64,000 nt of DNA from Cytospora piceicola (taxonomy: Eukaryota; Ascomycota; Sordariomycetes; Diaporthales; Cytosporaceae). Positions within the stretch are counted from its first letter, which is position 1; each line of letters opens with the position of its first letter. This document shows, piece after piece, positions 1 to 11,202 of the stretch. A program made the translations under genes and the position numbers. The stretch is taken from positions 1 through 64,000 of the forward strand of contig JALQBC010000001.1 of assembly GCA_023375675.1 (NCBI GenBank). The letters run 5' to 3'. The notes under the pieces were generated by a model, which was not told where the DNA came from, did no database searches, and was given only the letters and a program-made list of their open reading frames with translations.

Positions 1-112
1 CTAACCCTAACCCTAACCCTAACCCTAACCCTAACCCTAACCCTAACCCTAACCCTAACCCTAACCCTAACCCTAACCCTAACCCTAACCCTAACCCTAA
101 CCCTAACCCTAA
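1..112. repeat. Telomere repeat tract (CCCTAA)n
   Basis: Uninterrupted CCCTAA hexamers (TTAGGG on the other strand), the common telomere repeat of filamentous ascomycetes. Its position at base 1 means the window starts at a chromosome end. The AT-rich sequence that follows has no further perfect hexamers. Confidence 0.98.
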
Positions 113-2390
113 TTAAAATACTTCAAATAAATAATAAAACTAATAAACTTAATAATAATTTAAATAATTTATTTATTCTTTTTATTAACTAATTAAAGGT
201 AAATACTAAATTATTAAATTATAATAATAAAGAAAAATTTAATTACTAATTAGCCTTAATTAATAAGCGTACTTATTAAGTAAAAATTTAAATTTTCTTT
301 TATAAAAATAAAACTTTTCTTTTTTTCTTTTTTTTTAATTTCTTTTTCTTTTTTCTTTTTTTAGCTTTTAGTAATATTAGGTTTTTATACCTAATAATTT
401 ACTATAATAAAAGCATTTTTTTATATTAATTTAAAAGGTCCCGATACCCTTTTAAATTCTTATATTAATTATTATTTTAATTATCTTTATTCGAAACTTA
501 ACGAAAGCTATAGAAATATCTGCTAGCTTATTATTAAATTTAAAATAATAAAAGCCCTTTTCGAAAAGGCTAAAATCGATTTTAAAGCTTATAAAATTAA
601 ATACAGCTTTAAATTTAAATAAAACCTTTTATAATACTTTTTAAAAGGTAGAAGGTAGGTTTTTTTATAGATTTACCTTCCTTTTAAGCCTAAATTTATT
701 CGTTATAGTAAAAGTCTATTAAATATAAAAGAAATCTACCGGTAAAACCGTACTTTTATAGCCGAAATTAAAAGGGTTTTAGAGAAAATAGCTATATATA
801 TAGCTTATTTATAATAAGTTTATTTTATTTATTTATTTAAATTAATTTGTATTTATTAATTTAATATAAAAAACAAAAAGACCGGTATAAATAAAGAGAA
901 ATAGTAAATTATAAAGAAGAAGGAATTAGTTTAAAAGATAAGGAAAATAAGAAAAAAATGCTTTTTTAGTTAATTAACCTATATATAAAATTATAGTAAA
1001 ATTAACTTTATATTACTATATATTATGTTTATTAAAAAAATAAAAAAAGGGAGGGCTTAAGGCTTATTAATTTAAAACTAAGTAAGGCTAAAAATAAATT
1101 AATAAGTAAACAAAGTATTATAAACATCGAATTAAAAGATTAATAATTCGGATAACCCTTTTATACTTTTAAGATTAAATAATTCGGATAAACCTTTTAT
1201 ACTCTTAATAAGGAAATATTTTTAAAACCTTCTTTACTACGGAAGGTAGTAAATAAATCCTGTTAATAAGCCTATTAAAATTATTTTTTTTCTATAAGGC
1301 CTATACGTAGTAATTTCGCTAATTCGAGCCTACGCTTTAACTAACTATATTACTTTACACGAGAAAAGGGCTTAAAAAACAGCTTATAAAGGCTATTCCT
1401 TGCGATTTATAGAGCGGCTAATAGTAAGGTAAATTTAGTTCTATAACTTTAACCTATATTTAAAAATTAAATAAAATAGATATCGATTCCGGACTACCTA
1501 AATCGGGTTTATAAGCTTAAAGTAATCTAAACCTTATTTTTAGTTTATTTTTATTCCTAGTATTAAGCTAAATATCGATACTATTAGATTAGCTAAAAAA
1601 TATAGTACTTATGTAAATACTATAGTAAAGGTATTAAGTTCGAGTTTCGAAAAGTTATACTTTTTTCTTTTTATTATTAGTCGTTTATAGCTTTATTATA
1701 TATATATTAAGTTACTTTATTTATATATATACCTGGTATTAAGTTATTAGCTTTAATAGGCTTAATTTAAAAGAGTTTTTAATATTTTTGTTTTTTTTTA
1801 ATACTACTTTACTACTTAAAGTTAATATTAATATATAATAAAGTATACTATAATAAAGCCTGTTTCTTCTTTTAAATAACGGTATAAAATATATATTTTA
1901 ATTTTCTTATATAAGCGGTATAAAGTATTAAAATAGTAAATAATATTTATATTTATTATTTCTTAAAAGACTTAACTCTTTTTAAATTTAAGTTTTATTA
2001 GTTCTTTTTTTATTTTACTAATACTATTATATTTTACCTATAAACCTGTATACTTACTTTATTTTTATATATACCCTTCGGCTATATATTACCGGTAACG
2101 TATAAGTAAAATATTATTTTTTTAAATTAATTCGACTTTAAAATACAGGCTAGCCTGCTTATTTATATACTTTCTAACTATTAAATTTAATATTATATAC
2201 GTTTAATTTTATTCGATTTTATAGTATTTTTTTTACCCGATTTTATTAATATAAACAGCTTAAAAAGAAAACCTAATAAAACCCTTTAGTAAATAAATCC
2301 CTTCTACCCCTCCCCCTTACTAATTTAAAAAGCAACTCTTCTTATAAGGGGTTTAAAGTAAGTAAATTTATAATTAAATAGATTCTATAG

Positions 2391-2465
2391 TAGATTAGAT
2401 AGTATAGTCGGTAGTTATATAATAAATATAGTAATTTAAAGGTCCTTAGTTTAAATCCCTTATAC
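2391..2465 (+). pseudogene. tRNA-like or tRNA-derived SINE relic (mutated)
   Basis: The stretch has an A-box-like block (AGTATAGTCGGTAG, near 2401) and, about 45 bases on, a B-box-like block (AGTTTAAATCCC, near 2449). Both fit internal tRNA promoter consensus if some C-to-T changes are reversed, as expected in a RIP block. I could not fold a full cloverleaf. It may be a tRNA pseudogene or the head of a SINE, and is unlikely to be a working tRNA. Confidence 0.35.
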
Positions 2466-2649
2466 AGTACTTTTCGTAATAAAATTAAAATTGTAAAAAT
2501 TCGTAAATTAAATAAAATAAAATCGTAAATTTAAATAATTTGTAATTTAATTAAATAAAATTATAATTAAATTAATTAAAATTTCTTTTTTTTTCTTTTT
2601 ACTTTTATTATATATATATATAGTATATAATATCTTTTTTATATATAAA

Positions 2650-2802
2650 TATATATTTACTTACTTACTTACTTAGTTACTTACTTATTTAATAAAGTAT
2701 TTATATAATATATTATTTATATATATATATACTTACTTAGTTACTTACTTATTTAATAAAGTATTTATATAATATATTATTTATATATATATACTTACTT
2801 AG

Positions 2803-2837
<35 letters not shown>

Positions 2838-2905
2838 TTAAAGTATTTATATAATATATTACTTATATATATTTTTATTTATTTACTTACTTATTTACTT
2901 AATAT
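2650..2905. repeat. TTAC/TATA low-complexity arrays
   Basis: Runs of TTAC units alternate with TATATA stretches and the recurring block AAAGTATTTATATAATATATT, which appears three times with small changes. The TTAC unit is the complement of the TAAG/GTAA unit in the large repeat family further inside the window, so it may be a decayed relative. Confidence 0.7.
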
Positions 2906-2929
2906 AATATATTTAAATATTATATAATT

Positions 2930-4140
2930 AATAATATAGTTTTATTTCTTTTAATTTTAACTTTTAAATATATTTAAATTATATTAGTATAATAAAAATA
3001 ATAATTATAATAATTATAATAATTAGTTTTTTATAATAATAGTAATATATATTCTATTAAAGTAAGTATTAAAAAACTAAAGATATAGTTTTATTCTTTT
3101 TAATTTTAGCTTTTTAAAAATATTTAAATTATTTTATTATATTAAAAATAAGAATTATAATAATAATAATAGTATACTTATTTTAACTATAGTAATATCT
3201 TTTATATTAACTTAAATATTAAAAATATAAAGATAAAGTTATATTTATATTAATATTAGCTTTTTATAGATATTTAAATCGTTTTATTATATTAAGAATA
3301 AAAGGTATAATAGCTATAATAGAATATTTACTATAGTAATAATAATATCTATTATATTAAGTTAAATATTAAAAAACTACCGATAAGGTTTTATTCGTTT
3401 TATTTTTAGCGTTTTATAAATCTTTAAATCGTTTTATTATATTAAAAATAAAAGGTATAATAGCTATAATAGAATATTTACTATAGTAATAATAATATTT
3501 ATTATATTAAGTTAAATATTAAAAAATAACTAATAAGGTTTTATTCGTTTAATTTTTAGCTTTTTATAAATACTTAAATCGTTTTATTATATTAAGAATA
3601 ATAGATATAGTAGCTATAATAGAATATTTACTATAGTAATAATAATATCTATTATATTAAGTTAAATATTAAAAAACTACCGATAAGGTTTTATTCGTTT
3701 TATTTTTAGCGTTTTATAAATCTTTAAATCGTTTTATTATATTAAAAATAAAAGGTATAATAGCTATAATAGAATATTTACTATAGTAATAATAATATTT
3801 ATTATATTAAGTTAAATATTAAAAAATAACTAATAAGGTTTTATTCGTTTAATTTTTAGCTTTTTATAAATACTTAAATCGTTTTATTATATTAAGAATA
3901 ATAGATATAGTAGCTATAATAGAATATTTACTATAGTAATAATAATATCTATTATATTAAGTTAAATATTTAATAATAGCCGATAGGGTTTTATTTGTTT
4001 TATTTTTAGCTTTTTATAAATATTTAAATCGTTTTATTATATTAAGAATAAAAGGTATAATAGCTATAATAGAATATTTACTATAATAATAATAATATCT
4101 ATTTTATTAAATTAGATATAAAAATAATAAAAATATCGTT
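2930..4140. repeat. 150-bp subtelomeric satellite with a 300-bp higher-order unit
   Basis: Monomers of 150 bp begin with GTTAAATATT at 3361, 3511, 3661, 3811 and 3961, with more diverged copies on both sides. The two halves 3361-3660 and 3661-3960 read identically base for base, while neighbouring 150-bp monomers differ at several sites. The array therefore has an A-B-A-B higher-order structure. No coding capacity seen. Confidence 0.9.
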
Positions 4141-4602
4141 TTAAAGCGTTAAATGTATATTATTAGAATATATTTTATTTATTTAATTATATTAAGAATT
4201 AAACTTTAAATCGTTAATTCTATAGTAAATATACTATAGCTATATTAATAATAAGCTTCTTACAGTAGCGGTTATTATAGTAATAAGCTTTAATTAATTA
4301 TAGTTATTATAATAATATATTAAACTATATTAATAAAAAGTAAGGCTATAAAAAAGGCTAGGGTTAGGGCTGTAACGGAGGGGGCGGAGGGCGAATCTGT
4401 AGAGTTTACCTTAGAGTTTCGAATATCTACCCCTTCTGATAAGATAAAAAATAAATAAAAATAGGGTTTTATAGCCCTTTTCGTAAGGATTCCGATTTAG
4501 GTTAAATTATTTAATTCGGAGCTAAACTCGGCGTGGAAGGCCGGTTCCAAAACCAGGCCCCCGGACTAGCCAATCAGCGCCCTACCTCCGGCCCCGCCTG
4601 CA

Positions 4603-4694
4603 GGGGGTAATTAGAACGGGACCTGATTCCAGTTAACAATAACTGTTAGGGGGTAATTGGAACGGGACCTCATTCCAGTTAACAATAACTGTTA
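4603..4694. promoter_or_regulatory. Tandem 46-bp repeat with a palindrome, upstream of the AusH-like gene
   Basis: Two adjacent 46-bp copies (4603-4648 and 4649-4694) differ at two positions. Each contains CAGTTA-ACAA-TAACTG, a 6-bp inverted repeat around a 4-bp spacer. The array ends about 130 bp before the ATG at 4823. A CCAAT box lies at 4570-4574. Tandem palindromes here could be paired binding sites for a dimeric regulator; that role is inference. Confidence 0.55.
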
Positions 4695-4714
4695 GATAAA
4701 AGTACCGTGCTTCT

Positions 4715-4722
4715 TATAAATA
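4715..4722 (+). promoter_or_regulatory. TATA-box-like site
   Basis: TATAAATA about 108 bp before the start codon at 4823, followed by a pyrimidine-rich stretch, a common arrangement for fungal core promoters. Confidence 0.45.
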
Positions 4723-4822
4723 TATACAGCTTCCCCCCGATTCTGCCCAGTCTTCCCTAACGATCAGACGTTTTTTGTTTTATTTCTTTAATACACATCA
4801 ATTCCACAGTTTCTACTGCAAA

Positions 4823-5272
4823 ATGTCTCCTATCCGTGACACACTCATCCAAACATCCAACAACTACATAGCCGGTTTCAATACCAATACTGCTAAAGGA
4901 GTCATAGCCAGCCGCACAGCAGACTGCAAACAAGTCATCTTTCCGTCCAACGTCCCTCCGCCATGGAACAGCCCACCTCGTACCAACGAGGAATATCAAG
5001 GCTTCGTCGTACCTGGATTCAAAATGCTGCGCAACGTCCGGATCAGCCTCGTTAAGGGAGAGGACATGCTTGTCGATGAGATATCGCGCAAAGTCCTGCT
5101 GCATCTCACGTCTACCGGCGAGACGGACTTTGGCCCCTACGCCAACGAGTACATGATAGTGCTCAAGATGACCGATGATGGAACGCAGATCAGGGAGGTC
5201 GTGGAGTTCATAGACAGCGCTACTACGAGGGACATCGCCGCGGGCCTCGCGCAGCATGTCACACCAGAGTGA
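4823..5272 (+). CDS. AusH/Trt14-like SnoaL (NTF2-fold) protein, 149 aa
   Basis: The protein starts MSPIRDTLIQTSNNYIAGFN and ends near VVEFIDSATT. The layout resembles the small SnoaL-like isomerases/cyclases of fungal meroterpenoid pathways (AusH, Trt14 and relatives, about 140-160 aa), which act on late terpenoid intermediates. Visible resemblances are RDTLIQTSNNYI at the N terminus, an internal ARKVLLHL-like strand (here SRKVLLHL), NEYMIVLKMTDDG and the EFIDS end. I chose the ATG at 4823 because the longer reading frame begins at a non-ATG codon. No intron is needed. A tandem palindromic repeat and a TATA box lie upstream. The neighbour on the other strand is an SDR. Assignment rests on remembered family patterns, so the exact reaction is unknown. 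Confidence 0.75.
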   Translation: MSPIRDTLIQTSNNYIAGFNTNTAKGVIASRTADCKQVIFPSNVPPPWNSPPRTNEEYQGFVVPGFKMLRNVRISLVKGEDMLVDEISRKVLLHLTSTGETDFGPYANEYMIVLKMTDDGTQIREVVEFIDSATTRDIAAGLAQHVTPE

Positions 5273-5605
5273 ATACGGGGCTTGAAGCCGCGGGGAGGCG
5301 ATGATCATTGATGGATGCCGGCTGGCGGTCATTCGGGAGAGAATGTCCCGCCATGCGAGACATTCTCTTGGTCGACAATTCAGAAATCAGTCCTTCACAT
5401 AAGTGCAGTGCGGTTTTTCTGTGTGTTTATTTATGTCTTCTTCTATCAACCTATAAGGGATTGTACGTACGTAGCGTGTCGATTGGTTATTTGGACAAGT
5501 ACCTTCTGGACCGGATGGAGGTGGCATACTATAGTATGTATTCATGTGTCACGATATTTAAACACATTATCGGCTAGCTAGATTACAAATTACCCCATTC
5601 ATGGT

Positions 5606-6719
5606 TCATTTGTTCATATCTTCCACGATTGTTGCTGTGTTCGCGAAGGATAGTTCTTCCATCGTCTCTTTCCAAAGCTGACCCGAAATCCTTGCGCCCT
5701 CATCCGTGTAGATGATGGGAGGCATGCTGGGGTAAAGCATATATGTTTAGCCTCGTGCGAAGCGGTAGATAGAGATGGTGGGACACTTACGGCACAAGCT
5801 TCTGGAACGACAGGAACTGCCCGTGGGTTTCCTCCCCGTGGTGTACGGCCGCATCTGTAATCATGCGTGCACCCACAGATGACGAGTTCCCGACACGCCG
5901 GAGGATCATTCTCACAATTGGCCCTGCAGGCGTCTTGTCAATATCGCGATTGAACTGGGAGTCGTGGATCGAGCCGGGTGAGGCAGCGTTGATGATGGCC
6001 ACTGAAGGGGGCACCTGCTTGGCGAGGGACTTGACGAAATAGTGGCCCAGGAGCTTTGACACGAACATGCGGTCGTTCGTGTTCTCGGCGAGCTCTCCGG
6101 GTGCGTCGAGTGCCGCCAGGATGGGCACGTCCTTGCCGACCGGGAAGCGCGCCCACGCAGCTACCTCGGACAAGGTTAACGTGATCCGTGTCGCCTGTGG
6201 CTGGTTATCCCGTACACGCTTTGCGACGGGTAGTAGCAGGACGGCCAGCAGTGCGGTGGATAGGTAGTTCACCTGGATGATCTCGTCGTGGCCAGTCGAT
6301 GTGTTGACGATGCGTTTCGCCGGGCCAAAGCCTGCGTTGAGGATGGCGATGTCGAGCCGTGTCAGCGTCTTCGCAGCGCGCTCTGCGAAGGATACAACTG
6401 AGTCATAGGCGGATAGGTCGAGTTTCCAGACCTCTATAGTATCCGGCGGGGTATCCTTCCGGTCGGCTAGCAAGTCCGCGGCGGCGGCCCTGCCCTTCTC
6501 CTCGTCGCGTACGGCCAAGATCAGCTTGCTCACACCTAAATCGAGCAGCTGGCGGCTCGTGTGGAACCCAACACCGCAGTTGGACCCGGTCACTAAGGCT
6601 GTCCTGCCGTGGAGGTCGGTATCCTTTACGACTTGGGGCTTGGCGGTGAGCTGGCGATACATGTAGAGAGGAAAGTTCGCTTGCCTCTGTGGGCTCACAT
6701 CGAACTGACGCGCCGCCAT
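5606..6719 (-). CDS. Short-chain dehydrogenase/reductase, 349 aa, catalytic Tyr replaced by Met
   Basis: Two exons, 6719-5791 and 5726-5606, with a 64-nt GTAAGT...CAG intron. Splicing joins QKLV to PMPPIIYTDEGAR, a smooth continuation. A Rossmann motif TGSNCGVG sits at residues 44-51, an NAG motif at 128-130, the active-site Ser region TLSEVAAW near 181-188 and Lys222 in MFVSK. The family pattern YxxxK would place Tyr at 218, but the codon there is ATG (Met). The start is the ATG at 6719; the open frame extends upstream only to a GTG. It converges with the AusH-like gene (3' ends about 330 bp apart). It is likely an NAD(P)-dependent oxidoreductase of a biosynthetic pathway, but without Tyr it may be inactive or work differently. 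Confidence 0.85.
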
Positions 6720-6849
6720 GTTCAACTGGGATGTACAGAGTCCAGGAGCCAGTGTGGGAAACACATCAAAGCCAGATCAGACCTGGTGAAGAGAGGAGAA
6801 AAGAGGGAAAGAGAGTTTGCGCAGGGGGTGGCGACCTAGCTAGCATTTC

Positions 6850-7860
6850 GTGAAATGCGTAACAATAAGATCACGTTAATGTCTCTTAAAGAAGTTAGCA
6901 AGCGGCCCGTCTGTCGTTATATATAGTACATCGGTCCTTATATCTTTATTACTTTTATAAATAGAATTTACCGATATAGTCTTTTAAAGCTTTTAAATAA
7001 GTAAGTTTATTAAACTTATAACTAATACGCGTTTTTTAATAATTATTATTATTTTTATTATAACTTTTATAATATTTATTAAAAAGGTTATTATTTATTT
7101 TAGAATATAAGTAAGTATATAGAAATTATACTTTTAAGATTTATATTATTTATTTTTAATTTTAATTAGGTTTAAATTATAATTATATTAATTTACTATA
7201 ATATTTATTTTAAAAATATAATTAATTATTAAAAATATTATCTTTAATTATAAAATATTTAAAATAATTAAAAATTATAAAGCTTTTAATTTATATTTTA
7301 AAAAACTTATAATTACTTTAAAGCTACTTTAATTAAAGATAATAACTAGTTATTATAATTATATTAAATATAAATATTTAAAAACTATTTTTAAAATTAA
7401 AACTTATTTATTATAAGTAAGTAATATTATAAAGTTAATAAATATTATTTAAAGTTTTATTATAATATATTTTAAACGTTATAATATATATAAATTCTTT
7501 ATATTATATATTATATAAGTTTTATTAAATAAATATAATATAAAATACTATAGCTATATAATGTTATAATAACTATATAATATTATAATACTTAGATTAT
7601 CTTTTAAAACTAAGTAGTATAAGTATATAAAATAATAAATTAAAATAAAATGTTAATTATAATATAAAATATATAATAGCTATTAATATAAAATTATTTT
7701 TATATAATAAAAGGTTTATTAAGTAATAAGCTATTAATATTTAAAGGTTTTATTAATAAAAAATAATAATATAACTATTAAATAAAAATATAAAGCTTAT
7801 ATATATAAAAGAATAAAAGTGGTTAAAAAATTATATAATATGTTTAGACTATACTATATA
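6850..7860. other. RIP-like AT-rich block
   Basis: About 1 kb of TA-rich, C/G-poor DNA without coding signal, between the SDR and the broken P450. Edges with normal DNA are sharp (about 6920 and 7860). Probably an old, mutated transposon; no terminal repeats could be recognised. Confidence 0.75.
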
Positions 7861-8307
7861 ACCTGTATAGGTTTCGGAATCTGTAATCGCCGCTAACAGA
7901 GGTATATAACAGGGGATTTTAAGTAACCTAGAGCTATAGTATGTGTGTAAGACCTGCTGCTAATAACAGCTTAAGCATTGGATGCTGGGCCTCTTCCGTG
8001 CATATTGCCTGCGGAGACCGTTACATAACACTTTATGTCCTAGCTGATCTTAGATGATTCGTGCTTATGTCTGATTTGTTCCTCGGTACACTTTAACATA
8101 ATTATCCGAACATCGGGTTAAGCCACTGCCCGGCGCTCCTCACCGAATGATAGATGCGACGAACCACGACTCTGTTATTTAAAGGACTCGAGAGCTTATT
8201 CTTTCTTCTCGCGCGTGGTGGATGGGTCTAGGCGTTCCAAAAGCTACCAGCAAGTCGTAGATATAGCGAACCTCGTACACTAACGCTTACTCTACGATCT
8301 TTAATCC
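7861..8307. other. Normal-GC stretch upstream of the P450 pseudogene
   Basis: GC-balanced sequence with no open frame of interest. It presumably held the promoter of the broken P450. No motif stood out. Confidence 0.5.
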
Positions 8308-9872
8308 TTGTACCTGCCAGCAGTGGCTATCACAGCCATTCTGGCGCTTGCAGTTAGCTGTCTTTTTTTCCAGAGACTATACCCCCAGCCACTTCCTGGG
8401 ATTCCTTACAACAAGGCCGCCACGAATCGAATTTATGGCGACATCCCCGAGATTGCTGAGTACACGAAGAAAGGTGAGAGCTTCCAGACCTGGTTCTTAG
8501 GTCAGGCATACCGACACAACCTTGGAATTCGGCCATCACGCAGGTCTTCCTGGGCCCCTTCTTCAAGGCAGCCGTCATTCTGTCTGACTATCGCGAGGTC
8601 AACGACAATCTAAGCCACCGGGACGCTGTCGACTTCAACCGCGGGCGCAAAGTCGATGCCTTGCGCAGCATCCTTCCACATGCCTCCCCGGCCATAGAGA
8701 CCTTCGATCCTGAATTCCAGAGCAGTCAAAATCTAGCGAGGGACTTGATGACGTTGTCCATGCTACACGGTGAGTGTTCCAGTGTTCGGATAACTCGATC
8801 CACACACAACTCGATCTTGCTGATTGATACGAATTTAGGAAAGGTCAACGCCCCTCGCATCTACGATATCGGTTTCCATCTCCTGGATTTATGGCGGATA
8901 AAGTCCCGTATCGCTGCGGGACACCCGTATGATGTCGCGGACGACATCAGCGAATTTTCATTCGATGCCATCCTCAGTGCAGCCCTGGGCCTAGGACCCG
9001 AGGGCGGTGACATCCAGCACCAGCACGAGGAGCTCGCCAAACATGCCAGTGAGGGCAGTGCCATTCCCAGCAAAGGCGTAGGCGGCAAGCTTGACACACC
9101 TGTATCCTTCCATGCACACTCGCGCTCGGCGAAGTTCGCCGCGCTCCGCGTCGACGAGGACAGTCTTTACAAAGCGTTCGTGGTACCATGGCCGTCGCTA
9201 TACCACCGTCTTAACAACCTGCGGCCATCTGTGCGGGCTGCCAGGCGCACCATGCTTGACTAAATCGCGTCACAGATCGCCCGGTCAGGTCCCGGGCTGG
9301 CCGAGGGATCCAGGGATCCTCAGTGTGCGCTAGATTTCGTGATCCAGCGCGAGCTGCGGGCGGCCGCCAAGGACGGCCGCGCACCTAAGCTCGCAGACCC
9401 GCGCATCCTGGAACCCATCTACGGCTACCTGATCGCTGGGCACGACACGTCATCGGGCTCGCTGTTGTGGCTGATCAGGCGGCTCGTCACCCATCCAGCG
9501 GAACAGGTCCGCGTGCGTAACAGCCTGAGGGTCACCTACTCGGAGGCCTGGCGCGCGGGCCGGCTTCCTACCGCCACGGAGCTCGTCAGAGTACACTCGC
9601 CCTACCTGGACGCCTTCATCGAGGAGACGTTACGCTGTGACACTCCGGTAGTGAACATCATGGTCACGACGCGCTACGACGCTGCTGTTCTTGGCCACCG
9701 GATCCCTGTTGATACGCGTGTCTTTCTTAATCTGGCAAGCCCGGCACTTAATCAGCCGTCGGTGGCTGTCGCTGAGGCAGACCGTCGTGATAAGTCGAGG
9801 GCTCATGCGCCCTCGATATCCCGACAGAATTGGGACGATGCAGCGCCGGGGGAGTTCCAGCCGGCGCGTTAG
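8308..9872 (+). pseudogene. Cytochrome P450 pseudogene (no start codon, frameshift, nonsense codon, no heme domain)
   Basis: P450 features survive in order: an N-terminal membrane anchor (AVAITAILALAVSCLFF), proline-rich PLPGIPYN, an I-helix AGHDTSS near 9440 and a K-helix ExxR motif (EETLR) near 9630. Four lesions are visible. The frame begins at TTG where an ATG is expected. About 8 extra bases near 8525-8532 shift the frame between RHN and SAITQVFLGPF. An in-frame TAA interrupts at about 9261, in a context where CAA (Gln) would fit. The gene stops after a PxEFQPxR-like segment, so the Cys heme-binding loop is missing. A GTGAGT...TAG intron near 8771-8838 remains recognisable. The protein resembles fungal P450s with a DTSRAH-like segment before the PERF region. 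It is a dead copy next to RIP blocks. Confidence 0.85.
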
Positions 9873-10766
9873 TTAAATGAAAATCGTTTTGATAGTGCGG
9901 CTGGGCTAACACTGGCCTTAAGCGCTGGCAATAGGGGATGTTGGGGGAAGAGATTAGGCTATCTCGAGCTGCGGATCGTTCTGGCTCTGTTGGTTTAGTC
10001 TTTCGATTGTGTTGACATCCCGAACGAGCGAGCTAATAGGGAGACGTGTAACTCCCTAGTAACTGCACCAAGACACTGTATCATTCAGTTGAAAGAGAAT
10101 GTATAAATTATATGATCTTTTATAAGTCTAATTTATTTTTATCCTATAAGCAGAGTGTTAAGGGACTTTCGCGATTCACGATAAAAAGTCAATCAGATCT
10201 TGCCTTTAACTCAGAAGGAAGATCTACGATATATAGGAAGGGCTGATTAGCCTAGCGCCTCCTTCGCTTAGAAAAGCAACAACTCTCGACTTAAAAGCCC
10301 TAGCCTGCTGTAAAGCATATTATCTTAATAGTCTCTGTCTTATATACATTCTCTAATAGCCGGTTATAGTACTTATACCCTCTTATAGTTTACCTTACAT
10401 ATCTTTACCGACTCCTTCTTTATAAAAGCTAGCTAATACCTTAACAGCCTTATTAAGTTACACCTTATAATACTTAAGTCTATTACTACTACCGGTTTTA
10501 AGTACGAGAATAAGAATAAGATCGCGTGTTATACTTTAACTCGACGGCGCCGATAAGCTTTAGTACCCGGACGTTATTATCCTTTTTTTTTTCGCCGGCG
10601 CTATAAAAGGCCGCTATTTTATTATAACGTCGTTTCTCGGCAACCTGATACTTTAAAGCGCTATAAGCAACTTACTAAAGAACAGTTAGATTATTAACAC
10701 GGTAATCGGTTAAATTATACCCTTTATTTTCATATTTATTATATAGAATATAAATACTTAGGTCTA
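9873..10766. other. Transition into RIP-affected DNA, no gene
   Basis: GC content falls gradually from about 10080. No coding region was found. The last five bases, GTCTA (10762-10766), form the left target-site duplication of the LTR retrotransposon that follows. Confidence 0.6.
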
Positions 10767-10916
10767 TAAGACGATTTAGAGCAAGGCATATCGAATAGAG
10801 TAACTTAACTACTATTATACACTATTTATAATAAGCGTAAGAAGCTCTCTTATATAGACTATATTAGTAGTAAGCTTTATAATAAAGTAGGCCTAGATAT
10901 ACCTAGATACGTAATA
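10767..10916. repeat. Left LTR
   Basis: 150 bp beginning TAAGACGATTTA and ending ACGTAATA. It pairs with about 17159-17312 and is flanked on the outside by GTCTA. It is more C/G-poor than the right copy. Confidence 0.8.
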
Positions 10917-11169
10917 TACCTTTTAGACGATACTCGAATCGTCTACTATATATATTGTAAGCTTGCTATTATAATGTTTTAAATAATAATAAAGGAAATA
11001 TAACTATAAAGGGCTTTAATAGCTATAATAACGCTTTTAAATAGATATAATATAATAAAATAGCGTTTATTATATACCTTTTAAATACTTTTTTTAAACT
11101 TATAAAGGCTCCTTTTCTTTCTATACTATATCTTTCTATATTTTTTAAGCTAATAAACCTATATATACG

Positions 11170-11202
<33 letters not shown>

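Larger units (their letters stand above)
113..4370. other. RIP-like AT-rich subtelomeric block, no intact gene
   Basis: Extremely A/T-rich and TA-rich DNA with no convincing coding region. The look (few C/G, many TpA, short remnants of ordinary sequence) is what RIP leaves in old repeats. Inside it are a tRNA-like relic near 2391-2465, TTAC-rich arrays near 2650-2900 and a 150-bp satellite from about 2930. At about 4370 the composition changes sharply to normal GC. Confidence 0.85.

Noticed and set aside
5308..5581. Two overlapping 88-89 codon frames after the AusH-like gene
   Set aside because: No domain, unusual composition, and located in the 3' region between convergent genes.
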